Part shown: positions 6,275 to 13,643 of the stretch, in pieces | Layout: every line of letters begins with the position of its first letter | Numbering within the stretch: position 1 is the first letter of the stretch | DNA from: Deltaproteobacteria bacterium | GTDB taxonomy: Bacteria; Desulfobacterota_B; Binatia; UBA9968 | Assembly: GCA_005879255.1 (NCBI GenBank) | Contig: VBKY01000159.1 | Span: 19,294 to 34,322, forward strand | Direction of reading: 5' to 3' | DNA: 15,029 nucleotides | Notes under the pieces: generated by a model | What the model was told of the DNA's origin: nothing | Database searches by the model: none | The model's input: only the letters and a program-made list of their open reading frames with translations | Program-made: the position numbers and the translations under genes

Positions 6275-8560
6275 CTACTTTTCTCTCGCTTTCTCCCGCA
6301 GCGCGCGCAGAATCTTTTCCGGCGTGATCGGCAAGGTTTTGATGCGCACGCCGACCGCGTCGAAGATCGCATTATTGATGACTGCCGCCGTTGGATCCAT
6401 GTTGAGCTCGCCCAGACCCTTGGCGCCGAACGGCCCCGTCGGTTCATAGGAATCGGCGAAGGCGTGCTGGAGCGGCGGCATGTCGCGCATGGACGGGATG
6501 CGATAATCGGAGAAATTCGGATTGATCGGTCTTCCTTCGTCGATCTGCAACCCTTCCGTGAGCGCGTAGCCAATGCCCTGAGCCAGCCCGCCTTCGACCT
6601 GGCCTTCGGCGCCGATCGGATAAATCACCGTGCCGCAGTCCGACGCAACCGCAAAACTGAGGACTTTGACCTGTCCCGTTTGTGGATCGACGTGGACCTG
6701 CGCGGCTTGAGCGCCGTAATTGTAAGCGCCGGACTCGTTGCCGAAGCGGGTGCTATCGGGCAACACCGAATCGGCATCGAAACTACCCGAGCCAACGATC
6801 GGCGCGCCGTTGTGACGGAACAGCCGCGCGCGCGCGACGTCGGCAACGGTTACCGACTTGCCTTCCGCGCCTTTGACAAAAATCTTACCGTCACGAGACA
6901 AGAGATCTTGAGGATTGGCTTCGAGCATCTCGCCCGCTTGCTCAAAAAGTTGCTGCTTGACGTTGGTCGCAGCGTTCTTCACCGCATTGCCGCTGACATA
7001 GGTGAGCCGGCTGGCAAAAGCGCCTAAACAAAACGTCGTGAGATCGGTGTCGGCGCGGGAAATCTCCACATCTTCAACTCGCACGCCCAGTTCTTCGGCG
7101 GCAATTTGGCACATCGCCGTGTGCACGCCTTGGCCGCACTCACCCTCGCCGCTCAAGATGAGCGCTTTGCCGTCTTCATTGATCTTGATTGTGGCGGAGC
7201 TGCCATCATAATCGCCGAAATGACGTTTGCCGCTGACATGAACGGTGCAGGCCAAACCTAATCCGGTATTCGGCTGTTTGTTGGCGCGCTTGGTTTTCCA
7301 GTCGATCATTTTATCGACCATGTCAAGACACTGCTTCAGCTCGCAGCTCGTGACGCGGTTGCCGTGCGGGGAGACGTAGCCGACTTCGGCGGCGTTGATG
7401 CGAGCGATCTCGATGGGGTCGATGCCCAGCTCGTGGGCGCCCAGGTCGATCGCCTGCTCGACCGCCCATTCCGCCGAGGGATTGCCGAAGCCGCGAAAGG
7501 CTCCGGTGGGAACCTTATTAGTATAAACCAACTTGGCGTCGATCTTTACATCGGAATACTTATAGCAGGTGTCATGGCGCATCGTCGCGACGCCGGTGAT
7601 CGCCGGCGCCTTGGCCGAGTAGGCGCCGTTGTCGGCGATGACTTGCAATTGTTTGGCGCGAATCCGGCCATCTTTCTTGAAGCCCATCCTGACGTTGATC
7701 TTCATGAAGACGCGCGGCCGGCAGCCGGCGAGAAATTCCTCTTCGCGGGTATTGATAAGTTTGACCGGCTTACCGGCTTTTTTTGCCAGGACTGCGGCAA
7801 CCAAGGCGTTGTTGTCGTCGCAGGATTTGCCGCCGAATCCGCCGCCCACTGCGCTTTGGATAATGCGCACATCCGATTCGGGCACCCCCAGTGCCGCGGC
7901 GATGCGAAGGCGCGCGCTAAACAGCGTCTGGGTGTTCATATATATCGTGTATTTGCCGTTGGCGCTGTATTCCGCGACGCTGCCGATGGTTTCGATCGAA
8001 CAGTGCCACTGCGGCATGCTCGTAAAGGTGTCTTCGACGATCACGTCGGACTCGGCGAAGGCCTGGGCGATGTTGCCTCGCTCGATCTCCATGGTCATCG
8101 CGATATTATTCGGCTTGTCATCGTGCACCAGCGGCGCGCCGTCTTTGATCGCCTCCTCGGCATCGAAGACCCCGGGGAGCGGCTCCCAATCCACTTCAAT
8201 GAGATCGATGGCTTCTTCGGCGATATCGGGATCGACGGCCGCCACGGCCGCGACTTCCTCGCCGACATAGCGGGCTTTGCCGACGGAAAGGATATATTGA
8301 TCGGCGAAGAAAGCTCCCCAGGGACGTTTGATGGTGTCTTCCGCCGTGACCACCGCGCGCACGCCCGGAAGCTTTGCCGCTTTGCTCGTATCGATATGGC
8401 GAATCCGCACGTGCGGGTAGGGGCTTCTCAAAACCCGCCCGATCAGCGTGCCGGGGAGTTGGATATCGGCGATGAATTTCGATTCGCCGGTAACCTTATC
8501 GAATCCTTCAACGCGCTGAACACGCCGTCCGACGACCGAAAATTTTTCTGCTTTTGCCAT
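6275..8560 (-). CDS. Molybdenum hydroxylase Mo-cofactor-binding (large) subunit, aldehyde oxidase/xanthine dehydrogenase type
   Basis: A complete 761-residue large subunit. The N-terminal aldehyde-oxidase a/b hammerhead domain (about 10-135) contains GRVLRSPYPHVRI and YVGEEVAAVAA. The Mo-binding domain has VGGGFGGK at 238-245, GAFRGFG at 353-359, GEGECGQGVHTAM at 471-483, SRLTYVSGNAV at 517-527, and the catalytic Glu718 in GAKGLGE near the C-terminus. The loop that in form I CO dehydrogenase reads VAYRCSFR with a catalytic Cys is GAFRGFG here, so this is not a CO oxidiser. The enzyme hydroxylates a C-H bond of an aldehyde or N-heterocycle using water. No signal peptide. The Shine-Dalgarno is weak (AGAG, 10 nt from the ATG). 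It lies between the 2Fe-2S and FAD genes, with repeats filling both flanking gaps. Confidence 0.95.
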   Translation of the reverse strand: MAKAEKFSVVGRRVQRVEGFDKVTGESKFIADIQLPGTLIGRVLRSPYPHVRIRHIDTSKAAKLPGVRAVVTAEDTIKRPWGAFFADQYILSVGKARYVGEEVAAVAAVDPDIAEEAIDLIEVDWEPLPGVFDAEEAIKDGAPLVHDDKPNNIAMTMEIERGNIAQAFAESDVIVEDTFTSMPQWHCSIETIGSVAEYSANGKYTIYMNTQTLFSARLRIAAALGVPESDVRIIQSAVGGGFGGKSCDDNNALVAAVLAKKAGKPVKLINTREEEFLAGCRPRVFMKINVRMGFKKDGRIRAKQLQVIADNGAYSAKAPAITGVATMRHDTCYKYSDVKIDAKLVYTNKVPTGAFRGFGNPSAEWAVEQAIDLGAHELGIDPIEIARINAAEVGYVSPHGNRVTSCELKQCLDMVDKMIDWKTKRANKQPNTGLGLACTVHVSGKRHFGDYDGSSATIKINEDGKALILSGEGECGQGVHTAMCQIAAEELGVRVEDVEISRADTDLTTFCLGAFASRLTYVSGNAVKNAATNVKQQLFEQAGEMLEANPQDLLSRDGKIFVKGAEGKSVTVADVARARLFRHNGAPIVGSGSFDADSVLPDSTRFGNESGAYNYGAQAAQVHVDPQTGQVKVLSFAVASDCGTVIYPIGAEGQVEGGLAQGIGYALTEGLQIDEGRPINPNFSDYRIPSMRDMPPLQHAFADSYEPTGPFGAKGLGELNMDPTAAVINNAIFDAVGVRIKTLPITPEKILRALREKAREK

Positions 8561-8638
8561 AATCAGTGTTCTCTGTGATTTTCTAATTGAACAAGACGTC
8601 TAATTAAATTTTCTCGCGCCAAGACCTTAAGTGCACAT

Positions 8639-8698
8639 TGTCATTTCGACCGAAGGGAGAAATCTTTCTTAGATCTCTCGCATTCGCTCGAGATGACA
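8639..8698. repeat. Dispersed palindromic repeat, full copy
   Basis: A 60-bp element bounded by tgtcatttcga (8639-8649) and tcgagatgaca (8688-8698), inverted with one mismatch. It can fold as a hairpin on either strand. A second REP-like word, cccttcgacttcgctcaggg, follows at about 8730-8750. The remainder of the 243-nt gap between the 2Fe-2S and large-subunit genes shows no gene. Confidence 0.78.
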
Positions 8699-8803
8699 GC
8701 TCTGGGCCCGTCACTTGTCGCGCTTTGCGTCCCTTCGACTTCGCTCAGGGCATGCTTTGCGCGAGTCATTTCTATTCGGTGAATCAAAATTCATCTGCAG
8801 GGA

Positions 8804-9355
8804 TCAGGTCGTTTTTGCAACCGGTTTATAAACGTCCAGGCTCTGAATTTTGGCGGTTTGGTCGCGCTTGCGAAATTGGAAATTGGGATCGATCTTGTCG
8901 TTCACCACAGCCATGACGGATTCGAGGATCTTATAATAGCCGGTGCAGCGGCAGAGATTCCCCGACATCCATTCTTTGACTTCCTCTTCATTGGGTTTGG
9001 GATTTTCGTCGAGCAACGCTTTTGCGGCCATGATTTGACCCGGCGTGCAAATGCCGCACTGAAAACCGCCGTATTCGATAAACGCCTGTTGCAGCGGATG
9101 GAGCTTGCCCTCTTTCGCGAGTCCCTCGATAGTTTCGATCTCTTTCCCGGCGCAACCTGCCGCCAGGGTCAAACAGGAGCTTACCAAACGGCCATCGACG
9201 ATCACGCTGCAGGCGCCGCAAACGCCGATGCTGCAGCCTTCTTTGGTACCGGTCAAGCCGAGGTTGTCTCTTAGCACGTGCAGCAAAAGACGATTCGCTT
9301 CCATCTCAACATCGTACGTTTCACCGTTTACCTTAAACGTTATTTGCTTTTTCAT
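8804..9355 (-). CDS. Molybdenum hydroxylase 2Fe-2S (small) subunit
   Basis: A complete 183-residue iron-sulfur subunit. The N-terminal plant-type ferredoxin domain holds the first cluster with Cys41, Cys46, Cys49 and Cys61 (EGCSIGVCGAC ... SSC). The C-terminal four-helix domain holds the second with Cys100, Cys103, Cys135 and Cys137 (CGIC ... CRC). All eight ligands are present, so electron transfer from the Mo site to FAD should be intact. The final 30 residues form a charged extension beyond the usual end of the fold. The start follows an AGG close to the ATG. It lies 24 nt downstream of the last transporter gene, which ties the hydroxylase to the transporter transcript, and 243 nt before the large subunit. 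Confidence 0.94.
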   Translation of the reverse strand: MKKQITFKVNGETYDVEMEANRLLLHVLRDNLGLTGTKEGCSIGVCGACSVIVDGRLVSSCLTLAAGCAGKEIETIEGLAKEGKLHPLQQAFIEYGGFQCGICTPGQIMAAKALLDENPKPNEEEVKEWMSGNLCRCTGYYKILESVMAVVNDKIDPNFQFRKRDQTAKIQSLDVYKPVAKTT

Positions 9356-9379
9356 TTTCCTGCCTGGGATGAATGGAAT

Positions 9380-10201
9380 TTAGCCGGCCCAACGCGTCAG
9401 TCGATTATCGAGCATTTCAACAAGGGCGTTGCTGGCGAGGCCGATTATAAGAACAACCATTGCTATAGCAAATACTTTGGTGGCATCAAACTGAGCGCCG
9501 TAGCGCTGCGCCAGCGCGCCAAGGCCGACGAAGGCGATGAGCATCTCGCCGTTGATCATTCCCTTGACCGCGCGCCCCATGCCAAGACGGATGCCTGCGA
9601 ATACCAGCGGTAAAGACGCCGGCAATAAAATCCTCGTGAATATCTGGCGCTCGCGGCAGCCGAAGGAGCGGGCCATCTCGACCAGCGACGGATCGACGGT
9701 GCGGATCGCGGTTGCAGTATTGATAACGATGACGAACATGGAATAGACCACGATGATCGCGATACGAGATGCGTCGGACAAACCGAAAATAGCAAAGAAG
9801 ATCGGCGCGAAGACAATCGACGGGCAGACAAAAAGCGCGTGCACATAGACATCGAGCGCCTTTTGAACATAGCGATAACGACCCATGAGTGAGCCCAACA
9901 AGAGTCCCAGAATCAAAGCGAGACTGAAGCCGACTATCAATCCCTGCAGGCTTGACCCCACGTTGGCCCGAATGACTCCGCTGCCGACGAACTGGGCGAG
10001 CGCTTCCATCACTTTCGAAAATGGTGGCAACCACTGCAGCCCCAGGCTCCAACCCAAGACCTCCCAAAGCGCGGCGCCCGTTAGAAGAGCCAAAACCTCA
10101 GGCGCGTTTTCGCGCGTGAAACGCCGCAGGGCCGGTAGTCTAGCGACCGTTGGCGCAGCGCTTGATTTGACAGCGGCTTTCCCGACGGTTTCCTGTTTCA
10201 C
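9380..10201 (-). CDS. ABC transporter permease, SsuC/TauC type
   Basis: A 273-residue integral membrane protein with about six hydrophobic segments after a polar N-terminal tail of roughly 30 residues. It has the EAA loop that docks the ATPase (about 175-197, EMARSFGCRERQIFTRILLP). It belongs to the BPD_transp_1 importers of the nitrate/sulfonate/taurine group. The start codon is GTG, overlapping the ATPase stop by four bases (GTGA), so the two are translationally coupled. It most likely forms a heterodimer with the other permease of this cluster. Substrate class cannot be read from the permease. Confidence 0.92.
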   Translation of the reverse strand: MKQETVGKAAVKSSAAPTVARLPALRRFTRENAPEVLALLTGAALWEVLGWSLGLQWLPPFSKVMEALAQFVGSGVIRANVGSSLQGLIVGFSLALILGLLLGSLMGRYRYVQKALDVYVHALFVCPSIVFAPIFFAIFGLSDASRIAIIVVYSMFVIVINTATAIRTVDPSLVEMARSFGCRERQIFTRILLPASLPLVFAGIRLGMGRAVKGMINGEMLIAFVGLGALAQRYGAQFDATKVFAIAMVVLIIGLASNALVEMLDNRLTRWAG

Positions 10202-10968
10202 GATTCACCCACCTGCATGGCGCGCAGGTTCTCCCAGAGATATTCTTTGATCTCGACAAACGCGCCGGATTTTTCTACCTGCGGCGAGCGTGGTCTCTGC
10301 AGCGGCACGTCGATCATTTCCTTGACCTTGCCGGGACGTGGCGTCATCAGCATGACCCGATCGCCAAGCATGACCGCTTCATCCATGCTGTGTGTGACAA
10401 ATACCACCGTTTTGCGTTGTCCCTCCCAAAGCCGGAGCAGTTGTTCCTGCAGAAGCCGGCGCGTCTGCTCGTCCAAGGCGCCAAAGGGTTCGTCCATGAG
10501 CAGAATCTGCGGGTTGACTGCCAATGCGCGGGCCAGACCGACGCGCTGCTGCATCCCCCCCGACAGCTCTTTAGGCAAGCGTTTCTCGAAGCCTTCGAGG
10601 CCGACGAGCTTGATGAGATGCCGAGCTTTGTCTCGGCATTCATCCGGCGGCGTGCCGCGGACTTCAAGCCCAAAAGTTACGTTGGCAAGCACGTCGGCCC
10701 ACGGCATCAGCGCGAAGTTCTGAAACACCACCGCGCGTTCCGGTCCAGGTCCGGTAATCGCCCGGCCGTCGATGGCTACTTCGCCGTGGTCGTAGGGAAT
10801 CAGTCCCGCGATGATGCGCAACAACGTGGTCTTGCCGCAACCGCTCGGGCCGATGATGGTGACGAATTCATTGTCATGGACTTCGAAGTCGATGTCAGTG
10901 AGCGCGAGCACGCCGCCGCCGTTATCGCGGGTGCCAAACTCTTTGCTCAAGCCACGGACCCGTATCAT
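10198..10968 (-). CDS. ABC transporter ATP-binding protein, SsuB/TauB type
   Basis: A complete 256-residue ATPase: Walker A GPSGCGKT (40-47), Q-loop Gln83 in VFQNFALMPW, signature LSGGMQQR (135-142), Walker B ILLMDE with catalytic Glu160, D-loop GALD, and switch His193 in VTHSMDEAV. All nucleotide-binding motifs are intact. It energises import through the two neighbouring permeases from the cytoplasmic face. Its ATG lies 9 nt after the stop of the upstream permease with an AGGTAGG site between them, and its stop overlaps the downstream permease. The best family match is the nitrate/sulfonate/taurine group. Confidence 0.95.
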   Translation of the reverse strand: MIRVRGLSKEFGTRDNGGGVLALTDIDFEVHDNEFVTIIGPSGCGKTTLLRIIAGLIPYDHGEVAIDGRAITGPGPERAVVFQNFALMPWADVLANVTFGLEVRGTPPDECRDKARHLIKLVGLEGFEKRLPKELSGGMQQRVGLARALAVNPQILLMDEPFGALDEQTRRLLQEQLLRLWEGQRKTVVFVTHSMDEAVMLGDRVMLMTPRPGKVKEMIDVPLQRPRSPQVEKSGAFVEIKEYLWENLRAMQVGES

Positions 10969-10977
10969 CGCACCTAC

Positions 10978-11748
10978 CTAGCCGATCGAGATGTCCGGCG
11001 CCCAACGGGTGATCCTTTTTTCCAACGCTTGCATACCCGCCAGCAGGGCCAATGCTTCAATAATCACGGCAAGCACCGTGGCGAAGACCAGATCCGACTG
11101 CATGCGGCCGGAGAATTCCAGTAATAACCTGCCTAGACCGCTGGCGACCAAGATCAGCTCGACCATGACCATGCCGGTGACGGCGCGGCCGAGACCGATG
11201 CGCATGCCGGCAAAGATGGCCGGCATCGCTCCGGGTATCACGATCCTGCGCCAGATCTGGCCCTCGCTGGCGCCGAATGATTTGGCCATTTCGATGAGCG
11301 AGGCTTCCACGCCGCGCACACCGGCGCGCGTATTGACGGTGATAAACACGAAAGCGAACAGAACGACGATGAACACTCGCGCGGCGATTCCCAATCCCAA
11401 GGCGATGATCACGATCGGGATCAGCGGCGCCACCGGCATGGTCAACAGCGCGCCGACATAGGGGTTGAGAACGCGATCCATCCAGCGAAATCGCCCGGCG
11501 AGCAGTCCCAACGGAATTCCTAGGACGACTGAGATGGCGAAACCTAAAATGAGCGCCTGATTACTGATATAAAGAGCCTCCCAAAACCTGGCTTCGAAAA
11601 ACAATAGACGAAAGAGACCGCTTGCGACGTCGGTAAATCGCGGCAAAAGAAAGTTCTGCGAGGTGCTGACAAAAAACTCCCACAGCCCAACCGCCACGAT
11701 AAAGACCGCGAGCCTGAGACCCCAATCCAGGAGGATGCGTTTCTTCAT
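10978..11748 (-). CDS. ABC transporter permease, SsuC/TauC type (second permease)
   Basis: About 256 residues from the ATG at 11748. It has a basic MKKR start, a first membrane segment (LAVFIVAVGLWEFFV), further membrane segments, and the EAA loop at about 153-176 (EMAKSFGASEGQIWRRIVIPG). A TTG at 11772 would add eight residues but has no Shine-Dalgarno, so I prefer the ATG, although its own site is poor as well. It resembles the other permease of the cluster throughout, consistent with a duplicated pair forming a heterodimeric channel. It lies 102 nt after the binding-protein gene. Confidence 0.92.
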   Translation of the reverse strand: MKKRILLDWGLRLAVFIVAVGLWEFFVSTSQNFLLPRFTDVASGLFRLLFFEARFWEALYISNQALILGFAISVVLGIPLGLLAGRFRWMDRVLNPYVGALLTMPVAPLIPIVIIALGLGIAARVFIVVLFAFVFITVNTRAGVRGVEASLIEMAKSFGASEGQIWRRIVIPGAMPAIFAGMRIGLGRAVTGMVMVELILVASGLGRLLLEFSGRMQSDLVFATVLAVIIEALALLAGMQALEKRITRWAPDISIG

Positions 11749-11850
11749 GGAGCTAGGAACCCCGCTTTTCAATCAGAGCCGCTAAACCTCGGGTGGACTG
11801 GGCGATCGCCGGACATCTCAGTGCGCCAAAATGCGCTGAATCCATTTTCT

Positions 11851-12849
11851 CTAACGCGCGCCGGCGATTTTGCCGACTTTGCTCAGCGCGCCGGCGAGAA
11901 TTTTCGAGTCGACGAGCTCCTTTGTGTTCACGGCGGTCTTTAGCTCACCATTGTCGGTAAAAAACTTGACCGTATCGTCGAGGATCGAGGTGTCGCCGCC
12001 GTTTTGCGGCCAGGCGCGGACAATCTCGATGTAGGCCTTGATCGCGGGAGCGATGATGGTTTTCGGCATATCGGGCAGATGCTTCGCTACCAGGGGTTCG
12101 AGTATTTTGGGATTCGCGTGAACCATACGGAAGCTCTTCAGTAGTTCCGCGATATACGCAGTCGCGACCTCGTCGTTTTTGCGCAGCCAATCCACATTCG
12201 CCCAAAAACTCGCGCCGCTGATATTGAAAAGGTTGCCGGTTCTGATGATGTGGTAGCGGCCCGGCGCCTTGGCATCGAGATTCAGCCAGTCGCCCAGCTG
12301 GACCAGGGTGGCGTCGATCTGATTATTCTGCAGCGCGACGATACGGTTTTCTCCGCCCGGAATCACCATAATATTTGGCTTGACCTTACAATCGTTGAGC
12401 AGCCAGAGTTTGACCGCAAGGGACGTGGTCGCGGCTTCGCCATGGATGGCGAATCTTTTGCCGTCGGTTTCTTTACAATCTTTGATGTCGTTTTTGGCAA
12501 TCATTACGAACTCGCCGCCGTTATTCTCCATGATGAAAGAGAGCTTGGCGCCCTTTTGCGCCGCGCGCACCGGATCCATGACTTGCGAGTTGGCGAACTG
12601 AATCGTTCCTTGCGCCAATGCCTGGACGTTGAGATCGGTGCGGGTAAACTCGACACTGGAAACATTCCAGCCGTTGCGATTCAACCGTTCATGGGTCAGC
12701 ACCGCCGGCATGTCGTAGAGTGAAATCGATGAGGGATGGCCGAGCTTGATCTCGAGATTGCCCTTCGGCTTCAACACCTCGACTTCCGCGCCTCGCGCTG
12801 TAGTTACGAACAAAAACATCGCCAGGATCGGAAAAGAAATTCTTGTCAT
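11851..12849 (-). CDS. ABC transporter periplasmic substrate-binding protein (SsuA/NMT1-like)
   Basis: A 332-residue binding protein. The Sec signal peptide MTRISFPILAMFLFVTTARG is followed by AEVEVLK at the mature start. There is no lipobox Cys, so it should be soluble in the periplasm. The body is the two-lobe NMT1/SsuA fold: IKLGHPSSISLYDMPAVL, then ALAQGTIQFANSQ, MIAKNDIKDCKETDGKRFAIHG, and ALQNNQIDATLV. The longer frame starting at 12891 is rejected because a GAGGAGG site lies 7 nt before the ATG at 12847-12849. It is the first gene of the transporter set and captures the substrate. Its class often binds sulfonates, pyrimidine precursors, nitrate or aromatic acids; the ligand here is unknown. 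Confidence 0.92.
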   Translation of the reverse strand: MTRISFPILAMFLFVTTARGAEVEVLKPKGNLEIKLGHPSSISLYDMPAVLTHERLNRNGWNVSSVEFTRTDLNVQALAQGTIQFANSQVMDPVRAAQKGAKLSFIMENNGGEFVMIAKNDIKDCKETDGKRFAIHGEAATTSLAVKLWLLNDCKVKPNIMVIPGGENRIVALQNNQIDATLVQLGDWLNLDAKAPGRYHIIRTGNLFNISGASFWANVDWLRKNDEVATAYIAELLKSFRMVHANPKILEPLVAKHLPDMPKTIIAPAIKAYIEIVRAWPQNGGDTSILDDTVKFFTDNGELKTAVNTKELVDSKILAGALSKVGKIAGAR

Positions 12850-12856
12850 CTGATAT

Positions 12857-12863
12857 CCTCCTC
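12857..12863 (-). promoter_or_regulatory. Shine-Dalgarno of the substrate-binding protein gene
   Basis: Reads GAGGAGG on the minus strand, 7 nt before the ATG at 12847-12849. It decides against the upstream ATG at 12891, which would bury the signal peptide behind 14 extra residues. Confidence 0.75.
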
Positions 12864-12903
12864 TTGATCTCACTGTGATTAAAGTCGCCATAAGCGAGCT
12901 AAC

Positions 12904-12955
12904 AGGTTGTTGAAGAAAATAACTTCATGCTTCGACGGGCTCAGCATGAACGGAC
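12904..12955. repeat. Partial copy of a REP/MITE-like element
   Basis: Contains ggttgttgaagaaaataa followed by gcttcgacgggctcagcatg and aacgga. The two blocks correspond to the terminal repeat and interior word of the element at 3460-3628, but the other terminal repeat is missing. It lies in the 188-nt gap between a 2Fe-2S gene and the binding-protein gene, where a promoter for the transporter transcript would be expected. Confidence 0.5.
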
Positions 12956-13037
12956 AGTTATCAAGTGGTTTCTGCACGCCGTACACCCAAGATATAGTTT
13001 TCTTGCTCGAACGCGTTTTTTTGCAAAAATCATGCGG

Positions 13038-13538
13038 CTACGATGTCGGGCGCGCCGCGTTGGAGCCTTCACCGCGCAATCGCGCCGCGGCGTCCAGCAC
13101 CGCATCCTGAATTTTGTAATAACTCCCGCACCGGCATAGGTTTCCCGCCAAGTAATGGCGGATTTGCTCTACCGTCGGGCTGGGATTCTCCGCTAGGAGG
13201 GTTTTCGTGCTCAAGATAAAACCTGGCGTGCAATAGGAACACTGAAACGCATTGTGATCGATAAAGGCCTGCTGAATCGGATCCAATTTGCCGGGTTCAC
13301 TAAGTCCCTCAATGGTGACAATCTCTCTGCCTTCGGCCAAGGCGGCGAGGAGAATGCAGGAACTGGTCGGTTGGCCGTCGATGAGTACGGTGCACGCGCC
13401 GCACATGCCGATACCGCAGCCCTCGCGCGCGCCGAATAGTTTGTACTCGGCGCGCAGCACATCGAGCAAAGTATGATGCGTGTGTACGGCCTTTTCTTCC
13501 TCAGCGCCGTTGACCTTGAGCTTGATGATTTGTTTCAT
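13038..13538 (-). CDS. Molybdenum hydroxylase 2Fe-2S (small) subunit, second copy
   Basis: A complete 166-residue iron-sulfur subunit with the full ligand set at the same residue numbers as the other small subunit in this window: Cys41, Cys46, Cys49, Cys61 for the ferredoxin-like cluster and Cys100, Cys103, Cys135, Cys137 for the helical domain. The two proteins are clear paralogues but differ across much of their length and at the tail, so this is not a recent duplication. GAGGAG lies just upstream of the ATG. It follows the damaged large-subunit gene, from which it is separated by a palindromic repeat, and probably partnered it. Confidence 0.94.
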   Translation of the reverse strand: MKQIIKLKVNGAEEEKAVHTHHTLLDVLRAEYKLFGAREGCGIGMCGACTVLIDGQPTSSCILLAALAEGREIVTIEGLSEPGKLDPIQQAFIDHNAFQCSYCTPGFILSTKTLLAENPSPTVEQIRHYLAGNLCRCGSYYKIQDAVLDAAARLRGEGSNAARPTS

Positions 13539-13560
13539 TGTCTCCTCGATGCCGAATATC

Positions 13561-13622
13561 TGTCATTCCGAACGTATGTGAGGAATCTAACAAAAAGATT
13601 TCTCTCTGCGGTCGAAATGACA
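13561..13622. repeat. Dispersed palindromic repeat, full copy
   Basis: A 62-bp element with ends tgtcattccga (13561-13571) and tcgaaatgaca (13612-13622), inverted with one mismatch. It is the same family as 8639-8698 and 6164-6204. It sits between the large-subunit stop and the next gene. Read through on the minus strand it yields the peptide VISTAERNL...VRNDR, which is a repeat translation rather than protein. Confidence 0.78.
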
Positions 13623-13643
13623 CCTAGCCCACCGTAAACATAG

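Noticed and set aside
6200..7027. A 275-codon plus-strand open frame
   Set aside because: Antisense to the same large subunit, Arg-rich, with no family features.
6275..8560. Calling the cluster an aerobic CO dehydrogenase (coxMSL)
   Set aside because: The large subunit lacks the VAYRCSFR loop with its catalytic Cys and has GAFRGFG instead, as in xanthine dehydrogenase and aldehyde oxidase relatives.
7364..8578. A 404-codon plus-strand open frame
   Set aside because: It is antisense to the Mo-binding subunit, which has all family motifs. The plus-strand translation has no recognisable domain and arises from GC-biased third positions.
10390..11124. A 244-codon plus-strand open frame
   Set aside because: Antisense to the ABC ATPase and permease genes, which are well supported.
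12864..13037. Sigma-70 promoter for the transporter operon
   Set aside because: Candidate boxes on the minus strand (ttcaac then tatggc) match poorly and the gap is disturbed by a repeat; no confident promoter can be named.
13556..13643. Short peptides of the VISTAERNL...VRNDR type as coding sequence
   Set aside because: They come from translating a dispersed palindromic repeat found in several intergenic gaps here, not from a conserved gene.
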